DNA of 7,112 bases from Geminicoccaceae bacterium. Lineage in GTDB: Bacteria; Pseudomonadota; Alphaproteobacteria; Geminicoccales; Geminicoccaceae. The DNA lies in NCBI GenBank assembly GCA_030824835.1, contig JAPJRA010000018.1:9578-16689 (forward strand), read 5' to 3'. Made by a program: the position numbers and the translations under genes. Every line of letters starts with the position of its first letter. Position 1 is the stretch's first letter. This document shows positions 6,485 to 7,112 of the stretch, piece by piece. Under the pieces are notes generated by a model. That model saw only the letters and a list, made by a program, of their open reading frames with translations. It searched no databases and was not told the DNA's origin.

Positions 6485-6502
6485 GGCGTAATCGCCCTAC
6501 TG

Positions 6503-6543
6503 TGGTCACTCTCCAGCCTGTGACAGCGTGAGGAGAGTGACCA
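6503..6543 (+). promoter_or_regulatory. 12-bp perfect inverted repeat masking the IS110 transposase ribosome binding site
   Basis: TGGTCACTCTCC (6503-6514) pairs perfectly with GGAGAGTGACCA (6532-6543) across a 17-base loop. The right arm contains the ribosome binding site (AGGAGA/GGAGAG) and ends on the A of the transposase ATG. A transcript entering from outside would fold this stem and hide the start, a known way for insertion sequences to limit translation. An alternative is a subterminal repeat recognised by the transposase. Confidence 0.7.
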
Positions 6544-6865
6544 TGACGAGCTATGCCGGCTTGGACGTGTCCCAGCAAGAGACGCAGATCTGCATCCTGG
6601 ACGCGAGCGGCAGCGTCCGCTGGACGGGCAAGGCCCGCAGCGAGCCCGCGGCTCTGGCCGCGGTCCTGCAACGACGCGCGCCCGACCTCGCGCGGGCGGT
6701 GCTGGAGAGCGGCGCGCTCTCCGGCCGGCTGTGCGGCGGGCTGGTCGAGGCGGGCCTGCCGGCCTGGTGCATCGACGCCCGGGCGGCGCGCGGGGCCTTG
6801 AAGCAGCGGCGCAGCAAGACCGACCGCGGCGACGCAGAAGGGTTGGCGCGCCTCGCCCAGACCGG

Positions 6866-6925
6866 CCCGCGGCCGGCTGTGCCGGCCGTCCCTGCGGGAG
6901 TGGATCGGCGGGCTCTCGCCGCCGA
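6866..6925 (+). repeat. Three-hairpin palindromic repeat, first copy in the IS110 transposase
   Basis: This unit of about 60 bp begins CCCGC and contains three stems: GGCCGGC-TGT-GCCGGCC (6871-6887), TCCC-TGC-GGGA (6889-6899) and ATCGGCGG with CCGCCGAT (6904-6911 and 6919-6926, 7-base loop). The last stem borrows the T of the following TGG codon. Removing 59 bases joins LARLAQTG directly to WFKVVRLKSR, as expected for the family, so this is an insertion. Confidence 0.75.
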
Positions 6926-6997
6926 TGGTTCAAGGTGGTGCGGCTGAAGAGCCGGGCGAGCCTCGAGCGGCACGCGCTGCTGGCCGCGCGCGAGCGG

Positions 6998-7057
6998 CCC
7001 GCAGGTGTCTCCTGACACCCGCCACTGCGTGGATGGAGCCGGCGCCTCCTGCGCCGG
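6998..7057 (+). repeat. Three-hairpin palindromic repeat, second copy in the IS110 transposase
   Basis: This 60-bp unit also begins CCCGC and contains three stems: GGTGTC-TCCT-GACACC (7004-7019), CCAC-TGC-GTGG (7022-7032) and AGCCGGCGC with GCGCCGGCT (7037-7045 and 7051-7059, 5-base loop). The last stem borrows the CT of the next codon, and TGG follows as in the first copy. Removing it joins LLAARER to LVRIQRDLMS, restoring the family sequence. It lies 72 bp downstream of the first copy in the same orientation. Confidence 0.75.
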
Positions 7058-7112
7058 CTGGTGCGCATCCAGCGCGATCTCATGAGCCAGATCCGCGGGC
7101 TGGTGAAGCCGC

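Larger units (their letters stand above)
6497..7112 (+). mobile_element. 5' part of an IS110-family insertion sequence
   Basis: The transposase at 6543 identifies the family. The left boundary is approximate: recognisable GNAT coding sequence runs to about 6484-6496 on the other strand, so the element can have only about 45-60 bp of leader before the transposase. IS110-group elements with the bridge RNA upstream of the gene have a much longer leader. If this element encodes one it would be downstream, as in the IS1111 group, and outside the window. The right end is not visible. Confidence 0.7.
6543..7112 (+). pseudogene. Disrupted IS110-family DEDD transposase (3' end outside window)
   Basis: The ATG at 6543 is preceded by AGGAGA at a 6-base spacing, preferable to the upstream GTG at 6528. 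The N-terminal DEDD (RuvC-like) domain is well preserved: D8 in YAGLDVSQQE, E55 in VLESGALSG, D94 and D97 in KTDRGDAEGLARLAQTG, as in Piv/IS110 recombinases. After G108 the frame breaks. Family sequence resumes in the +2 frame at 6926 (WFKVVRLKSRASLERHALLA, then ARER to 6997), is broken again, and resumes at 7058 as LVRIQRDLMSQIRGLVKP. The interruptions are a 59-60-bp insert (frameshift) and a 60-bp insert carrying an in-frame TGA (7013-7015); both are three-hairpin repeats. In the original frame translation would stop at 6947. The C-terminal serine-containing domain lies beyond the window. The protein should be inactive unless the inserts are removed or bypassed. Confidence 0.88.

Noticed and set aside
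6485..6542. Bridge RNA in the IS110 leader
   Set aside because: The leader is under about 60 bp because GNAT coding sequence runs up to it, too short for the upstream bridge RNA of the IS110 group. A downstream one would be outside the window.
6866..7057. CRISPR-like array, since two similar-length structured units are spaced by 72 bp
   Set aside because: The units are not identical repeats, and the spacer between them is transposase coding sequence.
6463..7083. Minus-strand frames of 155 and 206 residues opposite the IS110 transposase
   Set aside because: They are shadows of a GC-rich coding strand; the plus strand carries the clear DEDD motifs.

Overview
The window looks like part of a chromosome from a high-GC alphaproteobacterium, possibly in or near the Rhodospirillales. 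The reasons are strong G/C preference at third codon positions, a RegA/ActR/PrrA-type response regulator, and the style of the polyamine transporter. This placement is inferred from composition and protein style only.

Left part (1-2718): three tightly overlapping plus-strand genes encode a spermidine/putrescine-type ABC importer: a PotB-like permease (its 5' end lies outside the window), a PotC-like permease and a PotD-like periplasmic binding protein. The overlaps of 8 and 4 bases indicate one translationally coupled operon. The ATPase (PotA) is not in the window and probably lies just upstream. The operon converges on a minus-strand response regulator of the RegA/ActR/PrrA type (2813-3391, GTG start), with a hairpin between the two stop codons.

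Middle (3392-5400): a gene-poor stretch, a small unrecognised minus-strand gene with a strong ribosome binding site (3760-4062), and a short reading frame that resembles the C-terminal end of an RTX/type I-secreted protein (4141-4407). A complete 972-bp IS5-family element (4429-5400) follows. It has 16-bp imperfect terminal inverted repeats, a TAA target duplication and one DDE transposase gene, and it sits where base composition changes sharply.

Right part (5401-7112): an AT-rich island carries a 224-residue protein of unknown function, preceded by a possible 16-codon coupled leader frame, and a truncated GNAT acetyltransferase of the toxin-antitoxin type. An IS110-family element then begins. 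Its transposase is broken and runs off the window. A 12-bp perfect inverted repeat covers its ribosome binding site and ends in its start codon.

The most striking observation is a family of about 45-60-bp three-hairpin units inserted in the coding strands of both unrelated transposases. One copy is in the IS5-family gene, where the reading frame is kept. Two copies are in the IS110-family gene, where one shifts the frame and the other brings a stop codon. In each copy the stems differ in sequence but remain self-complementary, and the order (long stem, short stem with a 3-base loop, long stem, then TGG or GG) is the same. This suggests a small palindromic mobile or structured repeat, loosely comparable in concept to the Rickettsia palindromic elements, that parasitises insertion sequences.
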